The notes under the pieces are model-generated. The model made no database searches, was not told where the DNA came from, and worked only from the letters and a program-made list of their open reading frames with translations. Position numbers and translations under genes: made by a program. From contig JALHNQ010000017.1 of NCBI GenBank assembly GCA_022843405.1, forward strand, positions 1-63,370: 63,370 nucleotides of DNA, written 5' to 3'. This document shows positions 53,374 through 63,370 of the stretch, in pieces (within the stretch, counting starts at the first letter, position 1; each line of letters opens with the position of its first letter). The stretch comes from Methylocystis sp. GTDB lineage: Bacteria > Pseudomonadota > Alphaproteobacteria > Rhizobiales > Beijerinckiaceae.

Positions 53374-53482
53374 GCGACATGTGGCGCCGAAAGGGCGTTT
53401 CGTCCATCGCCTTGGGAAGCCGGCGCGCGCGTTCTCCATACGCCGGCGAATGAAAGGATTCGGCGCCCCGCCCTACCGCCTC

Positions 53483-53527
53483 GATCATGCTGCATTCAGG
53501 CCGGTTCGCCCAAATGCAACTTAATCC
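53483..53527. repeat. Degenerate copy of the GATCACG palindromic repeat
   Basis: It begins GATCATGCTGCATTCAGG and contains GCCCAAATGCAACTTAATC, clearly related to the repeat at 49170-49217 but with weaker outer arms. It lies in the gap between the divergent alkB and methyltransferase genes. Confidence 0.65.
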
Positions 53528-53551
53528 AGTCCTGACCGAAAGCGCACGCTG

Positions 53552-54565
53552 ATGAGCCGACATGGATTTCTGGACGTATGCCTACAATCCCATATCGCGG
53601 GATGGGCGATGGAGGACGGCGAACCGGCCATCCTCGACATTTATGTCAATAACGAACGAATCGCGCAGATCGCCTGCAACTGCTTTCGTCCAGAACTGGC
53701 GCCGTTTAATATCTCGCCCTCGGCGGGTTTTTTCTTTCACTTTCCATCGCCCCTGTCGGCGACGGATGTGGCGTCGGTCCGGTTCCGCAACGGCGAGCAT
53801 ATCGAAAACTCGCCCTCCCGCCAGCATGTGCGCCACCTTGAACAGATGCTCCACGGCGTCGCCGGCGGCCCTGGGCTCGAATTCGGCGCGCTGGACCGGC
53901 CGATGCTGTCGCGCGAGCGGTTTGACGTTTCCTTCGTCGATCATGCAAGCAGCGAGCAGCTGCGCGTGAAATATCAGCGCGTGCATGACGCCAGCCTGGT
54001 CAATCCCCTGCATATTGTCCACGTCGATTATGTCTGGTCCGAGGGCTCCCTCGACGCGGTTGTCGGCGGCAAGCGCTTCTCCTTCGCGATCGCCTCGGGC
54101 GTGATCGAACATATTGGCGATCCGATCGGATGGCTGGCGCAGATCGCCAGCGTTCTCGAGCCGGGCGGGCGGCTCAATCTCGCCATACCGCAGCCGCCGA
54201 TGACCTTCGATCATCGGCGCCGGCTGACGACGCCGGCGGAAATGCTCGACGATCATGTGCGCGGCCTGCAACGGCCGAACTATCGCCAGATATTCGATCA
54301 TCTCACCGGCGCCGCGCCCCTCGGCGCGCCGGTCGCGGACCGCGAGACCCGCTTCGACAATATTCGACGCGCCCACGGCATCGCTCAGGCGGCGGAGCGG
54401 GACGGCTTATATCTCGACGTGCATTGCCATGTCTGGACGCCCGACTCATGGCTCGAATGCTGGGACGCGATCGAGGCCCTGAACCTGGCGCCGCTACGCA
54501 TAGACCATATGTTCGAGCCGCTTCCGGAGACCGCAATGTTCGTCGTATCGCTGGTTCGGACGTGA
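53552..54565 (+). CDS. SAM-dependent methyltransferase with N-terminal beta domain
   Basis: A 337-residue protein. Residues 1-90 look like a beta-sandwich (IAGWAMEDGEPAILDIYVNN, FRNGEHIENS) of the kind attached to glycan-modifying enzymes. The second part is a class I methyltransferase: GGPGLEFGALDRPML in place of the usual glycine loop, FSFAIASGVIEHIGDPIGWL as the motif before the catalytic region, and VLEPGGRLNLAIP. It probably methylates a glycan or small molecule; the substrate is unknown. No sugar cluster is adjacent. The ATG at 53552 starts the beta domain. Confidence 0.82.
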   Translation: MSRHGFLDVCLQSHIAGWAMEDGEPAILDIYVNNERIAQIACNCFRPELAPFNISPSAGFFFHFPSPLSATDVASVRFRNGEHIENSPSRQHVRHLEQMLHGVAGGPGLEFGALDRPMLSRERFDVSFVDHASSEQLRVKYQRVHDASLVNPLHIVHVDYVWSEGSLDAVVGGKRFSFAIASGVIEHIGDPIGWLAQIASVLEPGGRLNLAIPQPPMTFDHRRRLTTPAEMLDDHVRGLQRPNYRQIFDHLTGAAPLGAPVADRETRFDNIRRAHGIAQAAERDGLYLDVHCHVWTPDSWLECWDAIEALNLAPLRIDHMFEPLPETAMFVVSLVRT

Positions 54566-54572
54566 GCGGCGC

Positions 54573-55190
54573 CTATCCCAACACCGTCTTCGACGCCACG
54601 GTCGAATCGGCGTTGAGCTGGTAGATGATCGGAATGCCGGTCGCGAGCTCCAAGGTCGTGACGGACTCCGGCGTCATTTGCTCCAGCACCATGCAGAGCG
54701 CGCGCAACGAATTGCCATGCGCCGCGACCAGCACGCGCTCGCCGCGCATCACCGGCGGCAAGATACGCTGGACGTAAAAAGGCACGACCCGCGCCACCGT
54801 GTCCTTGAGGCTCTCGCCGCCAGGCGGCGGCACGTCATAGGAGCGCCGCCACAGCCGCACCTGTTCCTCGCCCCATTTGTCACGCGCCTCGTCCTTGTTG
54901 AGACCTGAAAGATCGCCGTAATGACGCTCGTTCAGCGCGCGGTCCTTGATCGTCGGGACATTCGTCTGGCCCAGTTCTTCAAAAATAAGATCGATCGTGT
55001 GCTGCGCGCGGATCAGAGCGGAGGTGAAACCGACGCTGAACAGAATGTCGAGCTTCTTCAGCTCGCGGCCGGCGCGGCGCGCCTCGTCAATGCCGAGCGG
55101 CGTGAGATCGGGGTTCTTCCACCCGGTGAAGAGATTTTTGGCGTTCCATTCGCTTTGGCCATGGCGAACCAGAACGAGAGTGCGATTCAT
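54573..55190 (-). CDS. gpmA: 2,3-bisphosphoglycerate-dependent phosphoglycerate mutase
   Basis: GpmA interconverts 3- and 2-phosphoglycerate in glycolysis and gluconeogenesis. The 205-residue protein has the phosphohistidine motif [10 protein letters not shown], then [45 protein letters not shown] and the second histidine in [12 protein letters not shown]. It is shorter than the 250-residue E. coli form, which is usual for alphaproteobacteria. The ATG at 55190 is preferred over an extension of seven residues. It lies 21 bases after dapB on the same strand. Confidence 0.95.
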   Translation of the reverse strand: MNRTLVLVRHGQSEWNAKNLFTGWKNPDLTPLGIDEARRAGRELKKLDILFSVGFTSALIRAQHTIDLIFEELGQTNVPTIKDRALNERHYGDLSGLNKDEARDKWGEEQVRLWRRSYDVPPPGGESLKDTVARVVPFYVQRILPPVMRGERVLVAAHGNSLRALCMVLEQMTPESVTTLELATGIPIIYQLNADSTVASKTVLG

Positions 55191-55211
55191 GCTCGTAAAC
55201 GCTCGTCCCAA

Positions 55212-56018
55212 TCAGGCGCCGGAAAGGCCAAGCACATCGGCCATGGAGTAGAGCCCGGGAGTCTTTCCACGAGTCCACAGCGCAGCGGCCAGGGCGCCGC
55301 GCGCGAATACGCCGCGATCCTCGGCGCGATGCGAGAATTCGATTCTCTCGCCGGACCCGGCGAATAAGACGGTGTGATCGCCAACCACCGTGCCGCCGCG
55401 AAGGCTGGCGAAGCCGATCTCGCCGATCCGGCGGGGACCCGTCAAGCCGTCGCGCCCGTGCGCGCTGTTCTCGGCAAGCTCGACGCCGCGGCCATGCGCC
55501 ACCGCTTCGCCAAGCAGCAGCGCCGTTCCTGATGGCGCGTCGACCTTCAGACGATGGTGCATCTCGACGATTTCGGCGTCCCAGGCCGGCCCGAGCGCCC
55601 GCGCGGCGCGCTCGACAAGCGCGGCGAGAAGATTGACACCGAGACTCATATTGCCGGAACGAACGATCGCCGTTTTCTCGGCGCAGGCCGCGATCGCTGC
55701 GAGGTCTTCTGGAGAAAGCCCCGTCGTGCCGATGACGACGGCGACGTTGGCGTCCGCCGCCGCCTTTGCCAGTTCGACGCTCGAACTCGGCGATGAAAAA
55801 TCAACGACCGCGTCCGCGTCGGCGAGGGCGGCGCCGATATCGCTCGTGATCGGCACGCCGTTCGGCGTCGCGCCGCCGCTGTCGGCGCCGAGCGCTGGCG
55901 CGCCAGGGCGCTCGAGGGCGGCGGTCAGGCGCACGCCCACCGTGTCGGGGACGATGTGGGTCAGCATCCGGCCCATGCGCCCCCCCGCGCCAACCACCAC
56001 CAAACGCAGTTCGTTCAT
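55212..56018 (-). CDS. dapB: 4-hydroxy-tetrahydrodipicolinate reductase
   Basis: DapB reduces the dihydrodipicolinate precursor in the diaminopimelate/lysine pathway, which also feeds peptidoglycan. The 268-residue protein has the nucleotide-binding [23 protein letters not shown] region ([12 protein letters not shown]), [14 protein letters not shown] and the substrate site [20 protein letters not shown]. It is followed by gpmA, the usual order in Hyphomicrobiales. Confidence 0.95.
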   Translation of the reverse strand: MNELRLVVVGAGGRMGRMLTHIVPDTVGVRLTAALERPGAPALGADSGGATPNGVPITSDIGAALADADAVVDFSSPSSSVELAKAAADANVAVVIGTTGLSPEDLAAIAACAEKTAIVRSGNMSLGVNLLAALVERAARALGPAWDAEIVEMHHRLKVDAPSGTALLLGEAVAHGRGVELAENSAHGRDGLTGPRRIGEIGFASLRGGTVVGDHTVLFAGSGERIEFSHRAEDRGVFARGALAAALWTRGKTPGLYSMADVLGLSGA

Positions 56019-56132
56019 TCGCTCGCCCTCGCCCCCCGCGCTAGCGGCTTCGATTCAGTTTTCGTGACGCGCCATCCCTATACAGGCGAGGCGCCGCGAT
56101 GAGAAGCGCGCAGCTGTCGCGGGCCTCGGCAT

Positions 56133-56150
56133 ACCGCCCGTTCGGGCGGT
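56133..56150 (-). terminator. Hairpin directly after the mogA-like gene
   Basis: ACCGCCCG and CGGGCGGT form an 8-base stem right behind the TAA of the mogA-like gene. No T-tract follows on the minus strand, so termination is uncertain. Confidence 0.45.
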
Positions 56151-56695
56151 TATTTTGCCTTGGGGCGGAAGCTTTTCACGCGACTTGGATCGGTTTCAAT
56201 ATATGCGGCGCCGATGAGGTCGAGGCAGTAAGGCACGGCGGGCATGACAGCGTCGAGGCAAAGTTCGATCGCCCTTGGCTTGCCGGGCAGATTGATCACG
56301 AGGCATTTGCCGCGATGGGCGGCCAATTGTCGTGACAGGATCGCGGTCGGAGTCTGCGCCAGCGAGACCTGTCGCATCAATTCGCCAAAACCGGGCAGTT
56401 CCCGCAGGCAGGCGGCGAGCGTCGCTTCCGGCGTCAAATCGCGCGGACTGGGGCCCGTGCCGCCGGTCGTCACGATGAGGTCGCATCCGAAATTGTCGGC
56501 GAGATCGATCAGCGTATCGCGCACGCTTTCAAAGCCGTCGGGAATGATGCGCCGCTCGATCCGGAAAGGCGTCGTCAGCGCCGCGCGCAGATAGGCCTCG
56601 ATCGCCGGACCGCTCTCGTCCTCATATACGCCGGCGCTCGCGCGGTCAGAGGCGGTGACGACCCCGATGATCGCGGCGCGCTTTTCATCTGTCAT
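56150..56695 (-). CDS. MogA/MoaB-family molybdopterin adenylyltransferase
   Basis: This 181-residue protein activates molybdopterin with ATP before molybdate insertion. It has IGVVTASDRASAGVYEDESGPAI, the nucleotide-binding TTGGTGPSPRDLTPEA, the GFGELMR segment and VINLPGKPRAIELCLDAVMP, typical of MogA. The ATG at 56695 has GGGAG 8 bases upstream; the longer open frame is not family-like. It stands apart from the other molybdenum cofactor genes in this window. Confidence 0.92.
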   Translation of the reverse strand: MTDEKRAAIIGVVTASDRASAGVYEDESGPAIEAYLRAALTTPFRIERRIIPDGFESVRDTLIDLADNFGCDLIVTTGGTGPSPRDLTPEATLAACLRELPGFGELMRQVSLAQTPTAILSRQLAAHRGKCLVINLPGKPRAIELCLDAVMPAVPYCLDLIGAAYIETDPSRVKSFRPKAK

Positions 56696-57035
56696 TGGCG
56701 AGTCTCCCGGCGCGCATGTTTGCCGCGTCGCCGCGCGCTTGTCACTAGCGCTTCCTGCAGCGCTTAAGCCAGGCCAATTTGCCAATTGTCGAACTATGAT
56801 TGGCTTAAGTTAAGCTTTATATCGATATGATAATAGATGAGTTATATATAGATAGCGCATTTCACACTTCTTGTTCGAAGATAGTTCCTGAATATGCGAC
56901 GAACATATTTCGCCACATTTCTGCATTAACCAATCTATCCTCACCTCCATTCAGACAGATGGAATCTATGCGCTCGGCGCCGCGAGATGCGCGTCGGCGT
57001 TCTTTCACGCTTATGGGCGAACGGAGTAATCCTGC
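56696..57035. other. AT-rich intergenic region upstream of the RlpA-like gene
   Basis: This 340-base gap is strikingly AT-rich between about 56790 and 56950, unlike its GC-rich surroundings. A plus-strand frame at 56827-57039 (70 codons) resembles no family. The stretch probably holds the promoter of the RlpA-like gene; a TTAACCAAT near 56925 recalls a CtrA half-site, but there is no second half. Confidence 0.5.
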
Positions 57036-57449
57036 ATGAAGCATATCTATGGCGTCGTGACGATCCTTGGACTGATGACCGCGCCTGCGTTGGCGCATCA
57101 CGCCTCCCGCCATTCATGGCGTCACGTTGAGGCTTCCCAAGGCCAGGAGTTTACCGCCAATGCGTCGTTCTACGGCGGCGGTCCGCGCCGCTACGAGCCC
57201 AACGCCCGGACCGCCAATGGCGAAATTTTCGACATGTGGGACCTAACCGCCGCCCACCGCACCCTGCCGATGGGCACGCGGCTGCGCCTGACCTATGCCG
57301 GGCGGTCGGTGGTGGTGCGCATCAATGACCGAGGACCGGCGGCCTGGACCGGGCGCAGCCTCGACATGTCGCGGGGCGCGGCGACCCAGCTCGGCCTCAT
57401 CGAACGCGGCGCCGGACCGGTGCGCGTCGAGGTGCTGGGCAAAAGTTGA
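57036..57449 (+). CDS. RlpA-like double-psi beta-barrel protein, secreted
   Basis: A 137-residue secreted protein with a signal peptide (MKHIYGVVTILGLMTAPALA) and a single RlpA-type barrel: NASFYGGG, EPNARTANGEIFDMWDLTAAH, TLPMGTRLRLTYAGRSVVVRINDRGP and LDMSRGAATQLGLI. It lacks the lipobox and the long tail of the rlpA at 20330-21337, so it is a minimal, soluble relative. It may cleave or bind peptidoglycan. It is convergent with thiC, with a palindromic repeat between them. Confidence 0.9.
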   Translation: MKHIYGVVTILGLMTAPALAHHASRHSWRHVEASQGQEFTANASFYGGGPRRYEPNARTANGEIFDMWDLTAAHRTLPMGTRLRLTYAGRSVVVRINDRGPAAWTGRSLDMSRGAATQLGLIERGAGPVRVEVLGKS

Positions 57450-57465
57450 GGCAATTGTGAGCGAC

Positions 57466-57587
57466 CCTCTCCCATTGGGAAAGGGTCGGACCGAAGGTCC
57501 GGGGTGAGGGGTAGGCGCTTTGCCGGAAAGGCGAAACCCCTCACCCGGCCGCCTTCGGCGTCCACCCTCTCCCGATGGGAGAGGGTT
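57466..57587. repeat. Composite palindromic repeat between the RlpA-like gene and thiC
   Basis: Two hairpins CCCTCTCCC/GGGAAAGGG (57466-57486) and CCCTCTCCC/GGGAGAGGG (about 57567-57586) flank a pair GGGTGAGGGG and CCCCTCACCC with a GC-rich middle. Such elements are widespread between convergent genes in Hyphomicrobiales and other proteobacteria (from memory). It ends 9 bases before the thiC stop. Confidence 0.82.
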
Positions 57588-57595
57588 AGCGCGCC

Positions 57596-59431
<1,836 letters not shown>

Positions 59432-59540
59432 GATCGCGCTCCTTCATCGCGCTTCGTCAAGGGAAGCGGACGCTGAGTCAGGAAGACGAAGGAGGGCGCG
59501 CGATCATAGCGTCGACGCGAGGCGCCGTTCGCTTTTTCGC

Positions 59541-59616
59541 TGGCCTTCCCTACGCCGGCATGACCCGGATCAGGTTCGACGGGTGCTTCTCAGCCGCGCT
59601 TGCGGCGCCCCTCGCC
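59541..59616 (-). ncRNA. TPP riboswitch (THI element) of thiC
   Basis: The minus strand has the conserved core GGCTGAGAA, ACCCGT, GAACCTGATCCGGGTCATGCC and GGCGTAGGGAA, closed by a GC-rich stem. It senses thiamine pyrophosphate and lowers thiC expression when TPP is plentiful. It lies about 110 bases upstream of the thiC ATG. All conserved parts appear present. Confidence 0.95.
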
Positions 59617-59706
59617 ATTATGGAAAAGTTACCGCGTTCACACTCGTGTCGCAAGTTCGCGTGGCGATACCTGCAAATAGCGTATAGCCCCGACGAGCCC
59701 AGACAT

Positions 59707-62241
59707 ATGAAGAATTTAGATTTCCAGGGTCTGTCATCAAGCGAGGCGGCCCGACGTCTTGCCCAATATGGCTCCAACGAGCAGCCGCGCGCTCCCCCGC
59801 CGGGCATATTCGCGATCGCGCTGCGCACGCTCAAAGAGCCCATGTTCTTTCTGCTTGCGTCCGCCGCCCTGCTCTATCTTTTCGTCGGCGATCTTGGCGA
59901 AGGCCTGTTCATGGTCGCCGGCGCCGGCGCGTCGATTACGCTTGTCATTCTGCAGGAGCTGCGAACCGAACGCGCGCTCGAAGCGCTCAACCGTCTTGCG
60001 GAGCCGACCGCGATCTGTCGGCGCGACGGGGTCGAGCGGCGCATTCCTGCGCGCGACCTCGTGCCGGGCGATATTATTCTGGTTGGCGAAGGGGAGCGTG
60101 CGCCTGCCGACGCGTTGCTGATCGGCGGCGATGCGCTGACTGTCGACGAGTCCCTGCTGACCGGCGAATCGGCTCCGGTGACAAAGACGCTCGCAGGCGA
60201 GACCCGTTCGGCGGAATTTCCCGATCCTGGCGGCGAGCATACGCCCTTTCTTTTCGCCGGAACCATGATCGCGCGCGGATCGGGGCTGGCCGAAGTCGTC
60301 CGCACCGGGGCGCGCACGGCGATGGGCCGTCTTGGCGCCTCGCTTGCCGCGATCGAGAGCGAGCCTAGTCCTCTGCAACAACGGACCGGAAGGCTCGTCG
60401 CGACGCTTGGCGCCTTCGCGCTCCTTTTTTGCGTGTTGGTGTTTCTCGCCTATTGGCTCGTGCATGGCGATTGGTTTGAAGGCGCCATCGCCGGGATCAC
60501 GCTCGCCATCGGCCTTTTGCCCGAAGAATTTCCGATGGTGCTGGCGATCTTTCTGGCGCTCGGCGCCTATCGGCTCGCCCGCCGCAACGTGTTGGTGCGG
60601 CGCTCTTCGGTGACCGAAACGCTCGGCTCAACCTCAATTCTCTGCGTCGACAAGACCGGCACGCTGACGCAGAATCGCATGCGTGTGGCCTTTGCCGTCG
60701 TCGAAGGCGACGAAACGACGGATGCGCCGCGCCCGGAAAGGCGCTGCATGCTTGTCCGCGCCGCCCTGCGCGCCTCATCGGCGAATCCCGTCGATCCGAT
60801 GGACCGCGCCGTTCACGCCTTCGCGGCGGACGCCGGCATGGCGCCGGAAGGCGAACCGGTTCGAAGCTTTCCGATCAGCCCGGACCTTCTCGCCTTCATC
60901 CAATGCTGGCGCGATGAGTCGGGAGAGAGCTATGCGGCGAAAGGCGCGCCGGAGGCGATCTTCAAACTCGCGCGACTTTCCGATGAAGCGCGCGCGCGCC
61001 TCGAAATTCAGGTCGGCGATTTTGCCCATCGCGGCCTGCGCGTGCTTGGAGTCGCGACAACGGCGCCGCTGCCGCAAGCGCCGCCGCTGGAGACCGCATC
61101 GTTCGATTTTGTCGGATTGCTCGCCTTTGAGGATCCGCTGCGCGAAGACGTCCCGGCCGCCGTCGCAGCGGCGCGGCGCGCGGGAGTCGCCGTGGCGATG
61201 ATCACCGGCGACTATCCTGCGACGGCTCTCGCCATCGCGCGCCAGGCAGGGATCGATTCTGACGCCGGCGTGATCACCGGCGCGGAGATCGTGGCGACGC
61301 CAAGCGAAATGGTTCCCGACAAAATCCGCAATGTGCGCGTCTTCGCCCGAGTGACGCCGACCAGCAAGCTGGCGCTCGTCGAGGCTTTCAAGGCGGACGG
61401 CCATATTGTCGCGATGACCGGCGACGGCGTCAATGACGGGCCGGCGCTGGCGGCGGCGCATATCGGCATCGCCATGGGCCAGCGCGGCTCGGATGTGGCG
61501 CGCGAAGCCGCGCATATCGTGTTGCTTGACGACAGCTTCGCGTCGATCGTCGCCGGCGTTGCGCTGGGGCGGCGCATTTACGCCAACCTGCGCCGCGCGC
61601 TCACCTATGTCACGGCGATTCACATTCCGATCGCCGGCCTCGCCCTGACGCCAATTCTGATGGGGCTTCCGCCGCTATTGCTGCCCGCACATGTCGTGCT
61701 GATGGAGCTGATCATTGACCCGACCTGCGCGCTCGTTTTCGAGTCGCAGCCGAATGAGGCTGACGCCATGCTCAAACCGCCGCATCGGCGCGATGAGCCG
61801 CTTTTTGGTCCGCGCGAACTCTGGCTTGGTTTCGTGCAGGGCTTCGTCGTCTTCCTAGCCGTGATGTCAGTCTATGTCATCGACGATGGGTTGGGCGCGC
61901 CCGAGCCGCAGGCGCGCGGACTCGCCTTCGCGACCCTTGTCATCAGCAATCTCGTGCTTGCGCTCTCGGATGCGCTTCCCCGCGGTGCGTCGCTGTTTGC
62001 ACGCGACAATCTGGCGTTCTGGCTGGTCGCCTTCGCGGCTAGCGCAATGGTGGCGGCCAGCCTTTACTTGCCGCTTATCTCGGAGCTTCTGCGCTTCGAG
62101 CCGCCGACCTGGCCAAAACTCGTTCTGGCGCTGACGCTCGCCGCGATCGCGGGAAGTTGGTACGGCGTTTGGCGTCGATTGCTCGATCCGGCGCCCCATC
62201 CGCAACGGGAAGACGCCGTCCTGACCGTCGATTTGCGCTGA
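59707..62241 (+). CDS. Cation-translocating P-type ATPase (P2-like)
   Basis: An 844-residue ion pump. It starts with the N-terminal cation-ATPase region (LSSSEAARRLAQYGSNE), then the actuator motif LLTGESAPVTK, the M4 sequence IGLLPEEFPMVL, the phosphorylation site CVDKTGTLTQNR, KGAPE in the nucleotide domain, MITGDYPATA and the hinge MTGDGVNDGPAL, and four C-terminal helices. The PEEFP motif differs from the PEGLP of calcium pumps, so the ion is uncertain. No metal-binding N-terminal domain is seen, which argues against copper or zinc. The ATG at 59707 is chosen; an upstream open frame would run through the thiC riboswitch. It is divergent from thiC. Confidence 0.92.
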   Translation: MKNLDFQGLSSSEAARRLAQYGSNEQPRAPPPGIFAIALRTLKEPMFFLLASAALLYLFVGDLGEGLFMVAGAGASITLVILQELRTERALEALNRLAEPTAICRRDGVERRIPARDLVPGDIILVGEGERAPADALLIGGDALTVDESLLTGESAPVTKTLAGETRSAEFPDPGGEHTPFLFAGTMIARGSGLAEVVRTGARTAMGRLGASLAAIESEPSPLQQRTGRLVATLGAFALLFCVLVFLAYWLVHGDWFEGAIAGITLAIGLLPEEFPMVLAIFLALGAYRLARRNVLVRRSSVTETLGSTSILCVDKTGTLTQNRMRVAFAVVEGDETTDAPRPERRCMLVRAALRASSANPVDPMDRAVHAFAADAGMAPEGEPVRSFPISPDLLAFIQCWRDESGESYAAKGAPEAIFKLARLSDEARARLEIQVGDFAHRGLRVLGVATTAPLPQAPPLETASFDFVGLLAFEDPLREDVPAAVAAARRAGVAVAMITGDYPATALAIARQAGIDSDAGVITGAEIVATPSEMVPDKIRNVRVFARVTPTSKLALVEAFKADGHIVAMTGDGVNDGPALAAAHIGIAMGQRGSDVAREAAHIVLLDDSFASIVAGVALGRRIYANLRRALTYVTAIHIPIAGLALTPILMGLPPLLLPAHVVLMELIIDPTCALVFESQPNEADAMLKPPHRRDEPLFGPRELWLGFVQGFVVFLAVMSVYVIDDGLGAPEPQARGLAFATLVISNLVLALSDALPRGASLFARDNLAFWLVAFAASAMVAASLYLPLISELLRFEPPTWPKLVLALTLAAIAGSWYGVWRRLLDPAPHPQREDAVLTVDLR

Positions 62242-62455
62242 GAGGCGCAATGGGCTTCCGATTCCAAAAAACACTTGTGTGGCAAAGACGTAACAGACGA
62301 AAGAAATCGGTAGGCTCGAAGCCGAATTTGCGCCCCAAAGGCGAAAGGGTCCTGTAATCTGCAAAAGTAACATGAACATGCGTCGACATTCGGCGCAACG
62401 GGCGAACCCTCGCGCTTTTTTAGAGACAGTTCACCTTGGGACGGACTCGCCGCTC

Positions 62456-63370
62456 ATGACGAGATTGATTACGCGGAATATCCTCTTCACCCTGGCGGCG
62501 ACCGCTTCGCTCCTGCCCTCTTTGTCCTATGGCGCTGACGGCTACTTCCTTACAGGTTACGGCCCACGTCAGCGGGCATTAGGTGGCGCTGGCGTCGCGG
62601 ACTCGCGAGACCCGATGGCCATGTCGATCAACCCGGCGGGCATCGTCGGACTCGACCGGGAGTTTCAGGTCGGGCTCGCCGCGAGCCTCCCCGAGCGCGG
62701 TTACTCGACGATAGGTCTGCCGGCGGTCCTGGCGCCCGGCGATGTGAGGAGCGGTCGACCGATCTTTCCGGTTCCTAACGGCGCCTATGTCCAGCCGATC
62801 GACGCCGAATCCGCGTGGGGAGTCGCCAATTACGGCAACGGCGGACTCAATACTTCGTACGACTTCGGCCATTTCAAGCCTCCGGTCAAAGCGGGCCCAG
62901 GCGGCGCGATTACCGTCGCTCCTTCATTCGGCGGCGTGCTTGGCGGCGGCTGGGCGGGACTCGATCTTCAACAGTCATTTATGAGCGCCACTTACGCCAG
63001 AAAATTCGGTCCGATCACTGTTGGCTTCTCGCCCACTTTGGCGGTCCAAATGTTCAACGCGCAAGGACTGAAAATCCTCTCTCCCTACTCCTCCAACATG
63101 TACAATTTTTCCGACATGGCCTATGATTGGTCGGTCGGCGGCGGGTTCCGCGTCGGCGTCGAGTGGCGTGCGACGAATGAACTGCGGTTTGGCCTCGCCG
63201 GCGCCACGCCCATGTTCATGTCGAAACTCGAAAAATATAGAGGATTGATCGCCGACCAGGGCAGTTTCGACATTCCGGCGACCCTGATCGCCGGCGTCGC
63301 CTATGACCTGTTGCCCAACCTCACGCTGATGGCCGACTGGCGACACATCTTCTACGCGGCGACCACCGGC
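62456..63370 (+). CDS. FadL/OmpP1/TodX-family outer-membrane transporter, 5' part
   Basis: The frame is open to the window edge (305 codons) and lacks its 3' end. A signal peptide (about 1-26, MTRLITRNILFTLAATASLL) precedes the FadL hallmark GYFLTGYGPRQRALGGAGVADSRDPMAMSINPAG. Then come beta strands such as WAGLDLQQSFM, ITVGFSPTLAVQMF and LRFGLAGATPMFM, as in long-chain fatty acid and hydrocarbon porins. It may import hydrophobic compounds across the outer membrane. The ATG at 62456 gives a clean signal; an in-frame ATG at 62372 would add 28 residues and is less likely. The 214-base gap upstream shows no other gene. Confidence 0.9.
   Translation, partial: MTRLITRNILFTLAATASLLPSLSYGADGYFLTGYGPRQRALGGAGVADSRDPMAMSINPAGIVGLDREFQVGLAASLPERGYSTIGLPAVLAPGDVRSGRPIFPVPNGAYVQPIDAESAWGVANYGNGGLNTSYDFGHFKPPVKAGPGGAITVAPSFGGVLGGGWAGLDLQQSFMSATYARKFGPITVGFSPTLAVQMFNAQGLKILSPYSSNMYNFSDMAYDWSVGGGFRVGVEWRATNELRFGLAGATPMFMSKLEKYRGLIADQGSFDIPATLIAGVAYDLLPNLTLMADWRHIFYAATTG

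Noticed and set aside
56827-57039. Small gene of 70 codons in the AT-rich gap
   Set aside because: No family likeness and no convincing ribosome binding site.
59560-59706. P-type ATPase starting inside the thiC riboswitch
   Set aside because: The added residues are the complement of the TPP aptamer; family likeness begins after the ATG at 59707.

Overview
The window reads as the chromosome of a GC-rich alphaproteobacterium of the order Hyphomicrobiales (Rhizobiales). The evidence is gene content and order: a cysteine desulfurase followed by sufB, a sciP-type DUF1153 regulator of CtrA, the rlpA-dacC-tmk-holB cluster, tsaD-gpsA next to hemC-hemD, DUF6111 next to cca, and the moxR-DUF58-DUF4159 operon. 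Codon style, several molybdenum cofactor genes and a FadL-type porin would fit a Methylocystis/Methylosinus-like methanotroph. That is an inference only, because no methane or methanol oxidation gene lies in the window. I saw no rRNA, tRNA, CRISPR array, transposase or prophage.

Layout. 1-1927: the Suf iron-sulfur cluster operon start (cysteine desulfurase, then sufB broken by an in-frame stop). 2012-4473: an orphan AAA+ ATPase and an alpha/beta hydrolase. 4483-8072: a rearranged stretch with anmK, a BNR_4 protein, a chimeric remnant joining a second anmK 5' end to a second 3' end of the gene at 8073-10151, and a VapD toxin-antitoxin pair. 8073-14924: a four-gene MoxR operon with overlapping genes. 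15262-16754: DUF6111 and cca. 16797-21337: rlpA, dacC, tmk, holB and a BrnTA toxin-antitoxin pair. 21619-29029: recJ, a lipase-like protein lacking its nucleophile, marC, an aldose epimerase-like protein, cysK, a membrane protein and mobA. 29399-35323: sciP, membrane proteins, pgsA-moaD-moaE, DoxX, a nitroreductase, a TPR protein and an acyl-carrier-like protein lacking its serine. 35512-44885: ilvD, a hybrid histidine kinase, gpsA, a PLD-like protein, tsaD, a secreted Gly/Tyr-rich protein, hemC, hemD and a secreted protein. 44978-56695: a beta-helix protein, serine hydrolase, cysG, a TonB-dependent receptor, cytochrome c, alkB, a methyltransferase, gpmA, dapB and a MogA/MoaB protein. 57036-63370: an RlpA-like protein, thiC (riboswitch-controlled, broken by an in-frame stop), a P-type ATPase and the start of a FadL porin.

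Most of the window is housekeeping: tetrapyrrole synthesis (hemC, hemD, cysG), molybdenum cofactor (mobA, moaD, moaE, mogA-like), amino acids (cysK, ilvD, dapB), phospholipids (gpsA, pgsA), cell wall (anmK, dacC, rlpA) and DNA work (holB, tmk, recJ, alkB). The unusual points are: nonsense codons in two conserved genes (sufB and thiC), the chimeric anmK remnant whose differences from the intact gene look synonymous, two apparent pseudo-enzymes (lipase and acyl carrier), and several families of palindromic intergenic repeats that supply the stop codons or C-termini of neighbouring genes.
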